Shown here in pieces: positions 8,226 to 17,733 of a stretch of 64,000 nt of DNA. Numbering within the stretch: position 1 is the first letter of the stretch; each line of letters starts with the position of its first letter. The translations under genes and the position numbers were made by a program. The stretch is from a bacterium. GTDB lineage: Bacteria > SZUA-79 > Acidulodesulfobacterales > Acidulodesulfobacteraceae. The stretch is from contig JAJYRF010000019.1 of the NCBI GenBank assembly GCA_021794255.1, positions 7,162-71,161 of the forward strand, written 5' to 3'. The notes beneath the pieces were generated by a model. That model had not been told where the DNA came from. It ran no database searches and worked only from the letters and a program-made list of their open reading frames with translations.

Positions 8226-8633
8226 ATAACATTTATTAATAATTAAATTATATAATTTTTATAAATTTAATAGTATAAATTAATTTAATTAAAAAATTTT
8301 TAAATTATTTTTTATTATAATTATTGACAATTTACTAAGATTATTATTAATTATTTTACAATTCTGTTTTTATTTATTACTTATATTCTTTATTTAAAGT
8401 TTCTGGTAATTATAATTATTATTTATTTATTATACTAATTACTGTATTAAGTTTTTAATAGAAAATTTTTTTAAATGATAACTTATTGCAAAACAGGCAT
8501 TTACTTATATTAAAGTAAATGCCTGCAAAATTTTACCTGCAAAATTTTAATTGATAATATTTAAATAATTTAAATCTCGTTATTCATAATAATTGCAATC
8601 AATAATCTAAATCATTTATATTCAATTTATATT
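8226..8633. other. intergenic region between the Fo cluster and the cytochrome c gene
   Basis: About 400 bases. It holds a terminator-like hairpin at 8494-8525 (listed separately) and presumably the promoter of the Fo cluster; no confident -35/-10 pair was found. The rest is low-complexity AT sequence. Confidence 0.4.
8494..8525 (-). terminator. hairpin terminator after the cytochrome gene cluster
   Basis: A perfect 13-bp stem CAGGCATTTACTT / AAGTAAATGCCTG with a 6-base loop lies about 110 bases past the cytochrome c stop codon. Read on the minus strand it is followed by TTTTGC, a short U-tract. Confidence 0.65.
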
Positions 8634-10451
8634 TTATTTTAATGAATCTAAATACTCTGCCACTGTTTTTAATTGCGACGGATTCAAATTATGATTAGGC
8701 ATCATAGTTGAAGGAGTATGAACTTTAGGCGTATTTATCTGAACTTCAATCCAATGAATGCTATGACCTTTAGTTCCTTCTTGTGAAAGATTAGGTCCGA
8801 CAGCGCCTCCTTTTCCGTTAATAGTATGGCATGCTAAACATCCTTGAGCATTAATTACTTTCATTGCTGCAGTTTTTAAATTTGCATTATTTGAAACTGG
8901 AGCAACTTTAACAGCAACTTTATGCTTTAATTTTATTTTTGTTGTTGTTTTTGATTTAACGCTTTTTGAAGCTGCAGGTTTCCCCCAGGGTAATGATACG
9001 GGCGGAGTCCATTTTATATGCTCCTTTGCAAGATGCTGATTATAAGCGATAATATTTAAAGAATCTAAATATTTAACAACTTCTTTCCCCTCTACTGTTG
9101 TAATAGGGCATCCGTTAACTACTTTCATTTGTTTAAGAACAAGATGTTTCCATGGACCGTAAGCCTTCCCGTTATATCTTTCAACTCTGTTTAAAGTATG
9201 ACATATAACGCACTTATCATTCAAAAGTCCGAATCCTTTCTTTACCGGCCACGGATACACTATTGGCGGAACATATTTAGATCCGCTGAGATTCATTGTC
9301 TGGTAAATTATTCTATTTGTACCTCTTGCCGCTATTTTCATATACCCCATTAAAGGCACATTAAATGCAACGCATAATCCGCCGATTATAAGAAAAAATT
9401 GAGGTATTTTTGAAATATTTCCAAATTTAAAATTAGGCGTTAAATCTTTAAGATAATATCCTAAAACCATAAACCCCGTCAAAAACAATCCCGCAAGCGC
9501 AAGATATTTTACAGGTTGCATATTACCTAAAACACCCATCGAAAGAGGTAAATCGCCAAATATTAACGATATAATCGCCACTATTATTAAAAATCCAAGC
9601 AAACCCACTGATATAGTTGGTTTGCTTTTGTCTCTTCCATTTATTAATTTCCACAGCATATAAATAAAATTTAAAATCAATGCGACGCCAAACGATTCTA
9701 AAAAGTCATACATTATCCATTGATATTTTCCGAGCATTATTCTATTAAATCCTGTACTGGCGGTAGCTCTGTAATGCTTAAACCATCCAAAATATATTAT
9801 TGGATACATAAGAAGAAACGTAACAGTTATAATGCTTGCGAAAGAACCCATCCAGTCGTAAAATTCTTTATCTTCTTTTTTTGAAGACGCGATATATCTG
9901 ACGGCAGCATAAATTGCGAGCATAGCGCCTGCAAGAACAAATAACTGAACATTTTTTTCAATAACCATTAAAATTGACATTGGAGTTCTTATCGCAGTCT
10001 GCGGAGTCGGACCCATCGTATAGCTTTCCGTTATTGTATAAAAAATATCCGACAAAAACCCAAAGATAAATGCCATTATTCCGATAAAAACATTCCAGCC
10101 TTGATGTCTATTATTAGCTTTGGCATCAAATCCTATATAATATAAAGCTCCGAGAATTAAAAATATTAAGAGCGAATCCATAGAATAACCGATAATTCCC
10201 GGCTGAAGTTTATTTATCAATATCCAGAAGTTTGGTATGCCGTTTCTTAATAGGCTTAAAAAATAAAAATAAATAATCGTCTGAATTGTTCCAATTATTA
10301 ATGAAATAAGAATTAAAGGTTTTGCCAGCCTAAAATACCTGTCCTCTTTTTTAAATATACCTATATAATGAGATATAAATGCGATTGCCATAAATCCTAA
10401 GGCTAATCTATTTATAAAAAGATTAAATATATCTATAGTTCCTAAGTTCAT
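8634..10451 (-). CDS. multi-helix membrane protein fused to a dihaem cytochrome c domain
   Basis: 605 residues. Residues 1 to about 390 form roughly ten membrane helices. The remainder is periplasmic and carries two haem c sites, CVICH at 414-418 and CLACH at 538-542, joined by a Lys/Thr/Val-rich linker. The second domain is a standard class I cytochrome c, with a likely Met ligand in TMMPNHNL. The first helix contains RLALGF...ISHYIG, faintly recalling the haem-ligand helix of bd-type quinol oxidase subunit I, but the GRQPW hallmark is absent, so I do not assign it. The Rieske and cytochrome b genes lie immediately upstream on the same strand, so it probably acts as electron acceptor or anchor of that complex. 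I do not recognise the membrane domain's family. Confidence 0.7.
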   Translation of the reverse strand: MNLGTIDIFNLFINRLALGFMAIAFISHYIGIFKKEDRYFRLAKPLILISLIIGTIQTIIYFYFLSLLRNGIPNFWILINKLQPGIIGYSMDSLLIFLILGALYYIGFDAKANNRHQGWNVFIGIMAFIFGFLSDIFYTITESYTMGPTPQTAIRTPMSILMVIEKNVQLFVLAGAMLAIYAAVRYIASSKKEDKEFYDWMGSFASIITVTFLLMYPIIYFGWFKHYRATASTGFNRIMLGKYQWIMYDFLESFGVALILNFIYMLWKLINGRDKSKPTISVGLLGFLIIVAIISLIFGDLPLSMGVLGNMQPVKYLALAGLFLTGFMVLGYYLKDLTPNFKFGNISKIPQFFLIIGGLCVAFNVPLMGYMKIAARGTNRIIYQTMNLSGSKYVPPIVYPWPVKKGFGLLNDKCVICHTLNRVERYNGKAYGPWKHLVLKQMKVVNGCPITTVEGKEVVKYLDSLNIIAYNQHLAKEHIKWTPPVSLPWGKPAASKSVKSKTTTKIKLKHKVAVKVAPVSNNANLKTAAMKVINAQGCLACHTINGKGGAVGPNLSQEGTKGHSIHWIEVQINTPKVHTPSTMMPNHNLNPSQLKTVAEYLDSLK

Positions 10452-10626
10452 TTTAATTTACTCCTCTTAAATATATAATTGTTATTGGCGACTTCGTAAT
10501 TAATATTTAATAATAAATTAGGTTTATTTTTTATATTATTGCAGTTTATAATCATTGCAATTTTTATAAAATCAATAATATTTAATCTATTTTCCAATTA
10601 ACCCAAATATATTATCTATAAAAACA

Positions 10627-11733
10627 TTAAACTGTCGCCGGCGCCTTAGGTTCTCCGCCGATTAATGTTAAATAAACTAACAAAAGGAGAAACACTATTC
10701 CTAAAATAGTTGCCGCAGGTCTCTTAAGCGGACTTCTTTCCTTTGTTCTGTCAATAAACGGAAGAGCAAATAATATTGCAAAACCGATTGAAGGAACAAG
10801 AAATGTTGAAAATATAATAAGTCCATGTCCCGGGAAATATTTTAACAATTCCTCGTTAGCAAGAAAATACCAGTCGGCTTCTGGAGCAAAATTAAGAGCT
10901 AATGGTCTATACATAGGTCCGATAGGAGCGCCAAAATAAATCGCTAAAAGATATACAATGGCAAAAACAACTATTGAAACAATCATATCTTTATAAAATT
11001 GATCAGGGAAAAACGGTATCGTTGCATCTGGATGCTGCCATTTTTTTTCATCATCATCGCTCAGTTTGCTGTTTTTATATTCTAAAGCCATACCTTGATG
11101 ACCTGTCTTTCTTATTAAGAATAAATGTATCGGTATAAACATTATTACTACAATAGGCAGCAGCCAAACATGGACCGCAAAAATATGCTGCATTGTCAAA
11201 ACACTCGTCTCGGTTCCACCTTTTGCGATTTCTCTTATGTAACCTCCAATAAATGGAGTGTGCGATGCAACATTAGTAAGAACGTTTATCGTCCACCATG
11301 AATTTTCATTTCCGACTAACATATATCCGGTCAAACCTAAAACTACGACTACGGAAAATAAAACCATACCCGCGATCCATTGCATTTCTCTAGGTTTTTT
11401 ATAAGCTCCGGAAAAATATACCCTTGACATATGAATAAGAAGAATAAATATCATTGTAAAAGCGCCCCAAAGATGTATGCCTAACAATATATTTCCATAA
11501 ATAACATGATGTTTTATAAAGTAAGTTGCATTTCTTGCTATCGGAAAATAAGGTACATAATAAAATAATAGAAACATGCCTGTTACTACCTGAACAACAA
11601 AAAGGAAAGCAAGTAAGCTTCCAAATGTATATGCCCAGCCTCCCCGTCTCGGTATCCTTTCGCCGTTAAATTCTTCTATAACTTTGGTTAGACCGATTCT
11701 TTCATCAAACCAATTTTGAATTTGTTTAAACAT
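10627..11733 (-). CDS. cytochrome b of a bc1/b6f-type complex
   Basis: 368 residues, a fused cytochrome b with about eight helices. The four haem b ligands are visible as two His pairs 14 apart: GIHLWGAFTMIFILLIHMSR (helix B) and MQHIFAVHVWLLPI...PIHLF (helix D). The quinol-oxidation loop is PEADWYFLANEELL, a variant of PEWY with two inserted residues, closer to b6f subunit IV than to mitochondrial cytochrome b. The C-terminal half has three further helices. The ATG overlaps the Rieske stop by one base, indicating translational coupling. Together with the Rieske protein and the fused cytochrome c it would oxidise quinol and translocate protons. Confidence 0.93.
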   Translation of the reverse strand: MFKQIQNWFDERIGLTKVIEEFNGERIPRRGGWAYTFGSLLAFLFVVQVVTGMFLLFYYVPYFPIARNATYFIKHHVIYGNILLGIHLWGAFTMIFILLIHMSRVYFSGAYKKPREMQWIAGMVLFSVVVVLGLTGYMLVGNENSWWTINVLTNVASHTPFIGGYIREIAKGGTETSVLTMQHIFAVHVWLLPIVVIMFIPIHLFLIRKTGHQGMALEYKNSKLSDDDEKKWQHPDATIPFFPDQFYKDMIVSIVVFAIVYLLAIYFGAPIGPMYRPLALNFAPEADWYFLANEELLKYFPGHGLIIFSTFLVPSIGFAILFALPFIDRTKERSPLKRPAATILGIVFLLLLVYLTLIGGEPKAPATV

Positions 11734-12251
11734 CAGATCCCCCTGTCTTTTGGATTGTCTTTAAACTTATTTTGAATGTAAACAGTATTTTTTTCCATTT
11801 TATGAACCCACTGATAGAGAGGTCTTGGCGGAGGTCCGCCGACTACTTGGCCTGTTATGTTAAACATACCTCCATGGCACGGGCATAGAAATTTTTGTCT
11901 TGCAGGTACCCAATGTAAAGGACATCCTAAATGAGTGCACTGATTAGAAAAGAATAGCAAATCTCCATTAACCTGTTTTACGACAACTACCTGTCTAGGC
12001 AATGTATTAATAGACCATCCTTCTTTAACTCTAAAATAAACAGGCACAAATTTTGGAACTAACGGTTTTAAATTTAAATCACTGATTTTGCCAAGCTTTG
12101 TCCAGACAATATCTCTTTTTTTAAACAATGGATTTAAAACTGCTCCGAGAATCGGAACTGCTAACGCGATACCGATAACAGTAGAAATCAATCCAATGAC
12201 AACCATCATAAAAGTTCGCCTTGAAGGCGACTCTTCCGAGCTTTTTGCCAT
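11733..12251 (-). CDS. Rieske [2Fe-2S] iron-sulfur protein of the cytochrome bc complex
   Basis: 172 residues. The N-terminus has a twin-arginine-like SRRTFM followed by one membrane anchor (VVIGLISTVIGIALAVPILG), typical of Tat-exported Rieske subunits. The cluster-binding motifs are intact: CTHLGCPL (about residue 106) and CPCHGGMF (about 124), supplying two Cys and two His plus the disulfide pair. A GGPPPRPLYQW proline loop follows. First gene of the Rieske-cytochrome b-cytochrome c cluster. The start has a G-rich stretch (AAAAGGGGGG) as its ribosome-binding region. Confidence 0.95.
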   Translation of the reverse strand: MAKSSEESPSRRTFMMVVIGLISTVIGIALAVPILGAVLNPLFKKRDIVWTKLGKISDLNLKPLVPKFVPVYFRVKEGWSINTLPRQVVVVKQVNGDLLFFSNQCTHLGCPLHWVPARQKFLCPCHGGMFNITGQVVGGPPPRPLYQWVHKMEKNTVYIQNKFKDNPKDRGI

Positions 12252-12457
12252 TTTTAACCCCCCTTTTATTTAGATATAATGAATTAAAAATAACTAACTA
12301 ATTTAAAAATTTGAGCTGAGTAGGCGTATGAATATTTATTATTAATGATGTAATAAATTTTATTTTATTACAAATTTATTTTTTATCACTATATGAGGCT
12401 AAAGTCAATACTTTTTTTGTCTTTTTATTTTTGGTAATATGGCTTAAAATTAATATT

Positions 12458-15295
12458 TTATATATTATTAATATCTATTTCATTTTTTAAATATTTCCCC
12501 GTCAATGAATTTTCGTTCAGTATTATTTCATAAGGATTTCCTCCCGCAACTACATAACCGCCGCCGTCTCCTCCTTCGGGTCCTATATCAATTATATAGT
12601 CTGCGCATTTTATTACATCCATATTATGTTCAATTACAACAACGGTATTTCCTGAATCAACTAATAAATTAATAATTTTTAATAATTTTTTTATATCTTC
12701 AAAATGTAATCCCGTCGTAGGTTCATCTAAAATATAAAGTGTTTTAAACTCATTTGGTCTTGACAGTTCTTTTGACAATTTTATTCTTTGAGCTTCCCCT
12801 CCCGAAAGAGTCGTCGCAAGCTGCCCTAAACTAATATAATCCAATCCCACGTCGATTAAAAATTTTATTTTATGCGCAAGCGGCGGTATACTTCCGAAAA
12901 AATCATAAGCTTCTTTAAAAGTCATATTTAAAACATCGTAAATATTTTTATCTTTGTATTTAATCTCAAGCGTTTGACTGTTATATCTTTTGCCTTTGCA
13001 AACATCGCAAGTGACGTAAACATCCGGCATAAACAGCATCTCTATTTTTTTAACCCCGTCTCCGGCACAGGCTTCGCATCTTCCTCCTTTCACATTAAAA
13101 CTAAATCTGCCTGGCTGATATCCTCTTATTTTTGATTCTTTAGTTTCTGTGAATAATGACCTGATTATTGTAAAAATACCGGTATAAGTTGCAGGATTAG
13201 ATCTCGGTGTTCTGCCGATGGGGGATTGATCAATATCTATAACTCTGTCAATTAGATTTATGTTTTCAATGAAATCAACATGAAATTTTGAAAAATCTTT
13301 TATTCCGTTTTTATAGTTTGATACTGCCGCATATAGTGTATCTATAATCAATGTGCTTTTACCTGAACCTGAAACTCCGGTAACACATATTAAATTGCCG
13401 AGAGGAATTGAAACATCTATATTTTTTAAATTGTTTTTTTTAGCTCCCGTAATTTTTATAAAACCTTTATCCTGATTTCTTATTATTGCAGGAATATCTA
13501 TTTTTAATTTTTTAGTTAAATATTTTCCAGTCAGAGAATCCGAGTTGTTCATTATTTCTTCAGGAGTTCCCGCAGCCACGACATATCCTCCGTTTTTTCC
13601 CGCTCCTGGTCCCATATCAATAATATAATCGGATTTAAGCATAGTCAGCTCATCATGTTCTACAACTAATACGCTATTGCCTTTATCTCTTAAATCAAAT
13701 ATGGTTTTTAAAAGCCTTTCATTGTCCCGCATATGAAGACCTATGCTGGGCTCGTCTAAAATATACAGGATGCCGGTAAGTCCGGAACCTATTTGTGTTG
13801 CCAACCTTATTCTTTGAGATTCGCCGCCTGATAATGTTGAAGAAGGTCTTGATAAAGTCAGATAATCTAACCCAACATTTACAAGAAAAGATAGCCTTTC
13901 GGTAATTTCTCTAACGATTTTGTCTGCTATGCCCTGCTCATATTTATTAAGGTCAATATTTTTAAAAAAATGTAACGCGTCTTTTATGCTTAAATTTGTA
14001 ATATCAACAATTGATAAATTATTTATTTTATAGCTTAAAGACTCTTTTTTCAGCCTGAATCCGCTACATTCAGGGCAAGGTTTTTCACTCATAAATTTAT
14101 AAGGGTCTATGATATAATTAGCTGAATTATTATTCAGACTCTTTTTAAGTACAGGTATAATTCCTTCCCATTCTTTTAAATTAAAAGCTTGTTTATCTGA
14201 ATGTTCATCATAAAATTCAATTTTTTCACCGTTTGAACCGTATAAAATAATTTGTTTTATATTTTCATCTAAACTTTCATAAGGCATATTTGAATTAAAC
14301 TTATAATGGGAAGCCAAACTGTTTATAATATGATTCCTATAAACAGGACTTGAATTTTTTAGTATAGCTATCGCGCCGTCTTTTAAAGATAATTTTTTAT
14401 CGGGAACAATCAGATCTTCGTCAAAAAATGTTTTATAGCCTAATCCTCCGCAAGAAGGACATGCCCCTGCAGGATTATTAAAAGAAAACATTGCAGGTTC
14501 CGGTTTTACGTAATTTATTCCGCAATCTAAACATACTGAATGTTCGCTTAAGAATAAATCAGTTTCTTTTTCATCTTCATCTATAAATTTTAGTTTTAAG
14601 ATTCCAGAGGATAATTTTAAGGCAATTTCAATAGAATTATATAATCTTTGCTTAATTTCATTTTTTATAATAAGCCTGTCCACCACAACGTCTATATCAT
14701 GTTTTTTATTTTTATCCAGCGCAATCTCATCTTCTAAATTATACTGGATTTTATCTACATAAATCCTAGAAAATCCATGTTTAAGATATTCTTCAAATTT
14801 TGTTTTAAATTCGCCTTTTCTGCTTATAACAATAGGAGATAAAACTATTAATCTGCCGCCATGCCGATAGTTGAAAATAACATCCATCATCTTATCTATA
14901 GTTTGAGGTTCAATTTTTTTGCCGCATTTATAGCAATAAGGCGTTCCAACCCTGGCAAAGAGCACTCTTAAGTAATCATATAAATCAGTGATTGTGCCGA
15001 CTGTCGAACGGGGATTTTTACTGACCGATTTTTGTTCAATGGAAATAGTAGGAGATAAACCTTCAATTAAATCAACATCCGGCTTGTCCATCTGCTCCAT
15101 AAATTGCCGCGCATATGACGACAAAGATTCTAAATATCTTCGCTGTCCTTCGGCAAATATAGTATCAAAAGCAAGACTAGATTTTCCTGACCCTGATAAG
15201 CCAGTTATAACAACAAGTTTATCTTTAGGAATTTCTAAATTAATATTTTTTAAATTATGCTGCCTTGCGCCTTTTATTATTATTTTTCTTTCCAT
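12458..15295 (-). CDS. uvrA: excinuclease ABC subunit A
   Basis: 945 residues, the normal UvrA length. It is the damage-scanning ATPase of nucleotide-excision repair. Two ABC domains are visible: Walker A GLSGSGKSSLAF near residue 31 and GVSGSGKSTLI near 640, each with an LSGGE signature and an ILDEP Walker B. Zinc-finger cysteines appear as CLDCG...CPSCGG in the first half and GGRCEACAGDG...CDVCKG in the second. The ATG at 15295 lies inside the 3' end of pdxA (16-base overlap), so the two are co-transcribed. No other uvr gene is nearby except mfd at 18.8-22.2 kb. Confidence 0.97.
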   Translation of the reverse strand: MERKIIIKGARQHNLKNINLEIPKDKLVVITGLSGSGKSSLAFDTIFAEGQRRYLESLSSYARQFMEQMDKPDVDLIEGLSPTISIEQKSVSKNPRSTVGTITDLYDYLRVLFARVGTPYCYKCGKKIEPQTIDKMMDVIFNYRHGGRLIVLSPIVISRKGEFKTKFEEYLKHGFSRIYVDKIQYNLEDEIALDKNKKHDIDVVVDRLIIKNEIKQRLYNSIEIALKLSSGILKLKFIDEDEKETDLFLSEHSVCLDCGINYVKPEPAMFSFNNPAGACPSCGGLGYKTFFDEDLIVPDKKLSLKDGAIAILKNSSPVYRNHIINSLASHYKFNSNMPYESLDENIKQIILYGSNGEKIEFYDEHSDKQAFNLKEWEGIIPVLKKSLNNNSANYIIDPYKFMSEKPCPECSGFRLKKESLSYKINNLSIVDITNLSIKDALHFFKNIDLNKYEQGIADKIVREITERLSFLVNVGLDYLTLSRPSSTLSGGESQRIRLATQIGSGLTGILYILDEPSIGLHMRDNERLLKTIFDLRDKGNSVLVVEHDELTMLKSDYIIDMGPGAGKNGGYVVAAGTPEEIMNNSDSLTGKYLTKKLKIDIPAIIRNQDKGFIKITGAKKNNLKNIDVSIPLGNLICVTGVSGSGKSTLIIDTLYAAVSNYKNGIKDFSKFHVDFIENINLIDRVIDIDQSPIGRTPRSNPATYTGIFTIIRSLFTETKESKIRGYQPGRFSFNVKGGRCEACAGDGVKKIEMLFMPDVYVTCDVCKGKRYNSQTLEIKYKDKNIYDVLNMTFKEAYDFFGSIPPLAHKIKFLIDVGLDYISLGQLATTLSGGEAQRIKLSKELSRPNEFKTLYILDEPTTGLHFEDIKKLLKIINLLVDSGNTVVVIEHNMDVIKCADYIIDIGPEGGDGGGYVVAGGNPYEIILNENSLTGKYLKNEIDINNI

Positions 15296-16338
15296 TTTAA
15301 TCTGTTGTTTGCAATTTTTGAGGCAAGCATTATTGAATAAATCATACTTTTTTCGTCGGCGATGTTTTTTCCTGCAATATCATAAGCCGTTCCATGCACG
15401 GGGGATGTTCTGACAATAGGCAGTCCCACCGTTACATTTGCTCCATAGTTAAAAGATAAAAGTTTAAAAGGTATTAATGCCTGATCATGATACATAGACA
15501 CTACGATATCAAAATCTTTATATCTTTTTGCATAAAAACTGTCGGAAGGAAAAGGACCTTCTATATTAAAATTATTTCGCTTAAATTTCGCAATAACAGG
15601 TTCAATTATATTAATTTCTTCATTTCCGATTTCTCCATTTTCTCCTGCATGAGGATTTAATCCTAAAATTGCAATATGCGGATTGTGTATCCTGAAATCA
15701 ATTTTAAGCGAACTGCAAGATATATTTATGATTTTTTCCAATGAATTTTTAGTTATTCTGTCTGAAACTAATTTTAAAGGAATATGAATTGTTGAAAGTA
15801 CGGTTATTAATTTCTTTGAATAAAACAGCATTGCATAATTTTCAGCCGAAGTCAGGTAAGCTAAAAGCTCTGTGTGAGCCGGGAACATAGCCCCGCCTTT
15901 TATCATCATATCTTTATTTATAGGAGCGGTAACAATTCCTTTTATTTTACCTGACTTAGCAAATTCAACTGCTTTTAATATAAATTTTTCCGTATCTTTG
16001 GCATAATCAGAATTTTCTACTCCGAACCTCACAGCTTTATACGTTTCGTCTGAACAATCTATAACATTGATACAATCATTTTTATACAATCTTGCAATAT
16101 CCTTTTCATTATGTATTATCTTTAGACTTATAGAATTTACTTTTAATTTTGATTTAATAACAGAGGTATTTACAAAGTCTATGTATTTAGCCGACCCAAA
16201 AATTAAAGGTTTAATATTGCCGTTCTTTTTTGCTATAAAATATTTGCAGGACAAAATAGAGATTTCCGGCCCGACTCCGCCTGGATCACCCATAGTAATA
16301 CCTATAACGGTCATGCCGTTAATATTATTTTTATTCAC
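15280..16338 (-). CDS. pdxA: 4-hydroxythreonine-4-phosphate dehydrogenase
   Basis: 352 residues; the NAD-dependent dehydrogenase of the DXP-dependent pyridoxal-phosphate pathway. Seen: GITMGDPGGVGPEI at the N-terminus, TAPINKDMM (about residue 140), the metal-binding FPAHTELLAY segment, ILGLNPHAGENGEIG (about 225), and VSMYHDQALIPFK with the third metal His (about 280). ATG start. uvrA follows, overlapping by 16 bases. Upstream is a 290-base AT-rich spacer with a 29-base direct repeat. Confidence 0.96.
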   Translation of the reverse strand: MNKNNINGMTVIGITMGDPGGVGPEISILSCKYFIAKKNGNIKPLIFGSAKYIDFVNTSVIKSKLKVNSISLKIIHNEKDIARLYKNDCINVIDCSDETYKAVRFGVENSDYAKDTEKFILKAVEFAKSGKIKGIVTAPINKDMMIKGGAMFPAHTELLAYLTSAENYAMLFYSKKLITVLSTIHIPLKLVSDRITKNSLEKIINISCSSLKIDFRIHNPHIAILGLNPHAGENGEIGNEEINIIEPVIAKFKRNNFNIEGPFPSDSFYAKRYKDFDIVVSMYHDQALIPFKLLSFNYGANVTVGLPIVRTSPVHGTAYDIAGKNIADEKSMIYSIMLASKIANNRLKWKEK

Positions 16339-16389
16339 ATGAAATACAATATATATTTATTTAATATATTAATTTAATCTTATATTTAT

Positions 16390-16483
16390 CTAATAATGTA
16401 TCATGTATATCTTATATCTAATAAATAAAATATCTGAACAAAATCAAGAACTTACTAATAATGTATCATATATATCTTATATC
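16390..16483. repeat. pair of 29-base direct repeats upstream of pdxA
   Basis: CTAATAATGTATCAT followed by (G/A)TATATCTTATATC occurs at 16390-16418 and again at 16455-16483, differing by one base, 65 bases apart. It lies 50-145 bases upstream of the pdxA start, so it could be a duplicated operator or promoter segment. Confidence 0.8.
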
Positions 16484-16630
16484 CATAAAATTGCCTATAA
16501 AAATTATTAAAATGTTTAAAAAGTATAACAATATAAAGATAAAAATAGTAAATCTATATAGAAATTTATGCCGGCAATTTATATATATAATATTTAATCT
16601 TATTTTATTTATTAACTTTGCATAGTAGTA

Positions 16631-17668
16631 TTAGGAAACTAAAAACACTTTAATAAACGAATTTTTTCTTGCTTTTTTTACAAGTTTTAACATATATTTA
16701 TTTGTTTTATTTTTTTCCAGCAATACAAAAATTCTTTGTTTAACTTGCTTAAAAGATTTATATGAGCCGTATTTTTTACCTACTGATTTTAATAACGTAT
16801 AGCCAAATTTTGACCGCATGATTTTACTTATCTGTCCTACTTTTAATTTAAATGCTACTGAGGAAAAAACCGGGGATAGTTTGTCTTTATAAACATAGCC
16901 TATTCTGCCGCCATTTTTTTCCGAAGGATCGTCAGAATATTTTGACGCAAGAGAGGAAAAACTGACATTTCCTTGAAGAGCTAAATTCCTGATATGAAGC
17001 ATTTTATTATATATTTTTTTCCTTAATGCTTTGCTTGCTCCGGTAGGAACCGAAATAAATATAAGTTTCAAATCTTCTTTTTTCCTGCCTTTAAATTCTT
17101 CAATGTTTTTCTTGTAATAGTTAAGAAGCATTGCATTGGTAATAACCATCTTATTGCCGTATATTTTTCTTATGAGGCTGAATTGCATAAAATGTTCCTC
17201 AAGCTGCTTTTTATACTCATGATAACTGATACCTTTGGTTTTTAACATTTTTTTAAATTGAGACACTGTTAATTTATTTGACTTTGCTACAGCTTTAATA
17301 TAGGCATCAATTTTTTTAGGAGATATATAAAGAGCGGCTTTTTGCTCTTCCTGTTTTATGAGCAATTTATCAACCAAAAAATTAATAATTTTCTTTGTCG
17401 AGGTCATTATTCGTTCGTCATTGCTATTAAATACCCCGCTTGAGGCGTCTTTTTGCATTTGTTCATAATTTTCAAAAGCAGGTTTATTAAATTTTGCAAA
17501 ATCATACAACGTTATAGGAGATTTATTGACAACCGCAATCACCTGATCGGCTATAATCGCGTTAGCGCTTAACACCGGCAAAAAAATATAAACCAATAAA
17601 AACGCAATAAGAGACGGGATAATAAAACGTCTCTTATTGTTATAATCTGATTTAATTTGCTTACTCAT
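16631..17668 (-). CDS. SurA/PpiC-type periplasmic peptidyl-prolyl isomerase
   Basis: 345 residues. A basic N-terminus and hydrophobic segment (IPSLIAFLLVYIFLPVLSANA) form a signal sequence. Residues about 40-190 make the helical SurA-like chaperone domain. A parvulin domain follows (about 195-295) with the family features SSLASKYSDDPSEKNGGRIG, FKLKVGQISKIM and FGYTLLKS. The C-terminus is Lys-rich. It probably assists folding of outer-membrane or secreted proteins. It lies directly downstream of a second PpiC-type lipoprotein gene on the same strand, 65 bases away; the two look like paralogues in one unit. Confidence 0.85.
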   Translation of the reverse strand: MSKQIKSDYNNKRRFIIPSLIAFLLVYIFLPVLSANAIIADQVIAVVNKSPITLYDFAKFNKPAFENYEQMQKDASSGVFNSNDERIMTSTKKIINFLVDKLLIKQEEQKAALYISPKKIDAYIKAVAKSNKLTVSQFKKMLKTKGISYHEYKKQLEEHFMQFSLIRKIYGNKMVITNAMLLNYYKKNIEEFKGRKKEDLKLIFISVPTGASKALRKKIYNKMLHIRNLALQGNVSFSSLASKYSDDPSEKNGGRIGYVYKDKLSPVFSSVAFKLKVGQISKIMRSKFGYTLLKSVGKKYGSYKSFKQVKQRIFVLLEKNKTNKYMLKLVKKARKNSFIKVFLVS

Positions 17669-17733
17669 ATTTTGTTATTTCCTGCATTAAAATTTAAAAA
17701 TATTAATAAATAAAAAATAAAAAATTATAAATA

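Noticed and set aside
8634..10451. Cytochrome bd oxidase subunit I assignment
   Set aside because: Only a first-helix resemblance; the GRQPW motif and spacing of haem ligands are missing.
16488..16580. 8-bp inverted pair AAATTGCC/GGCAATTT
   Set aside because: Arms are short and 77 bases apart; likely chance except for the shared 11-mer already listed.
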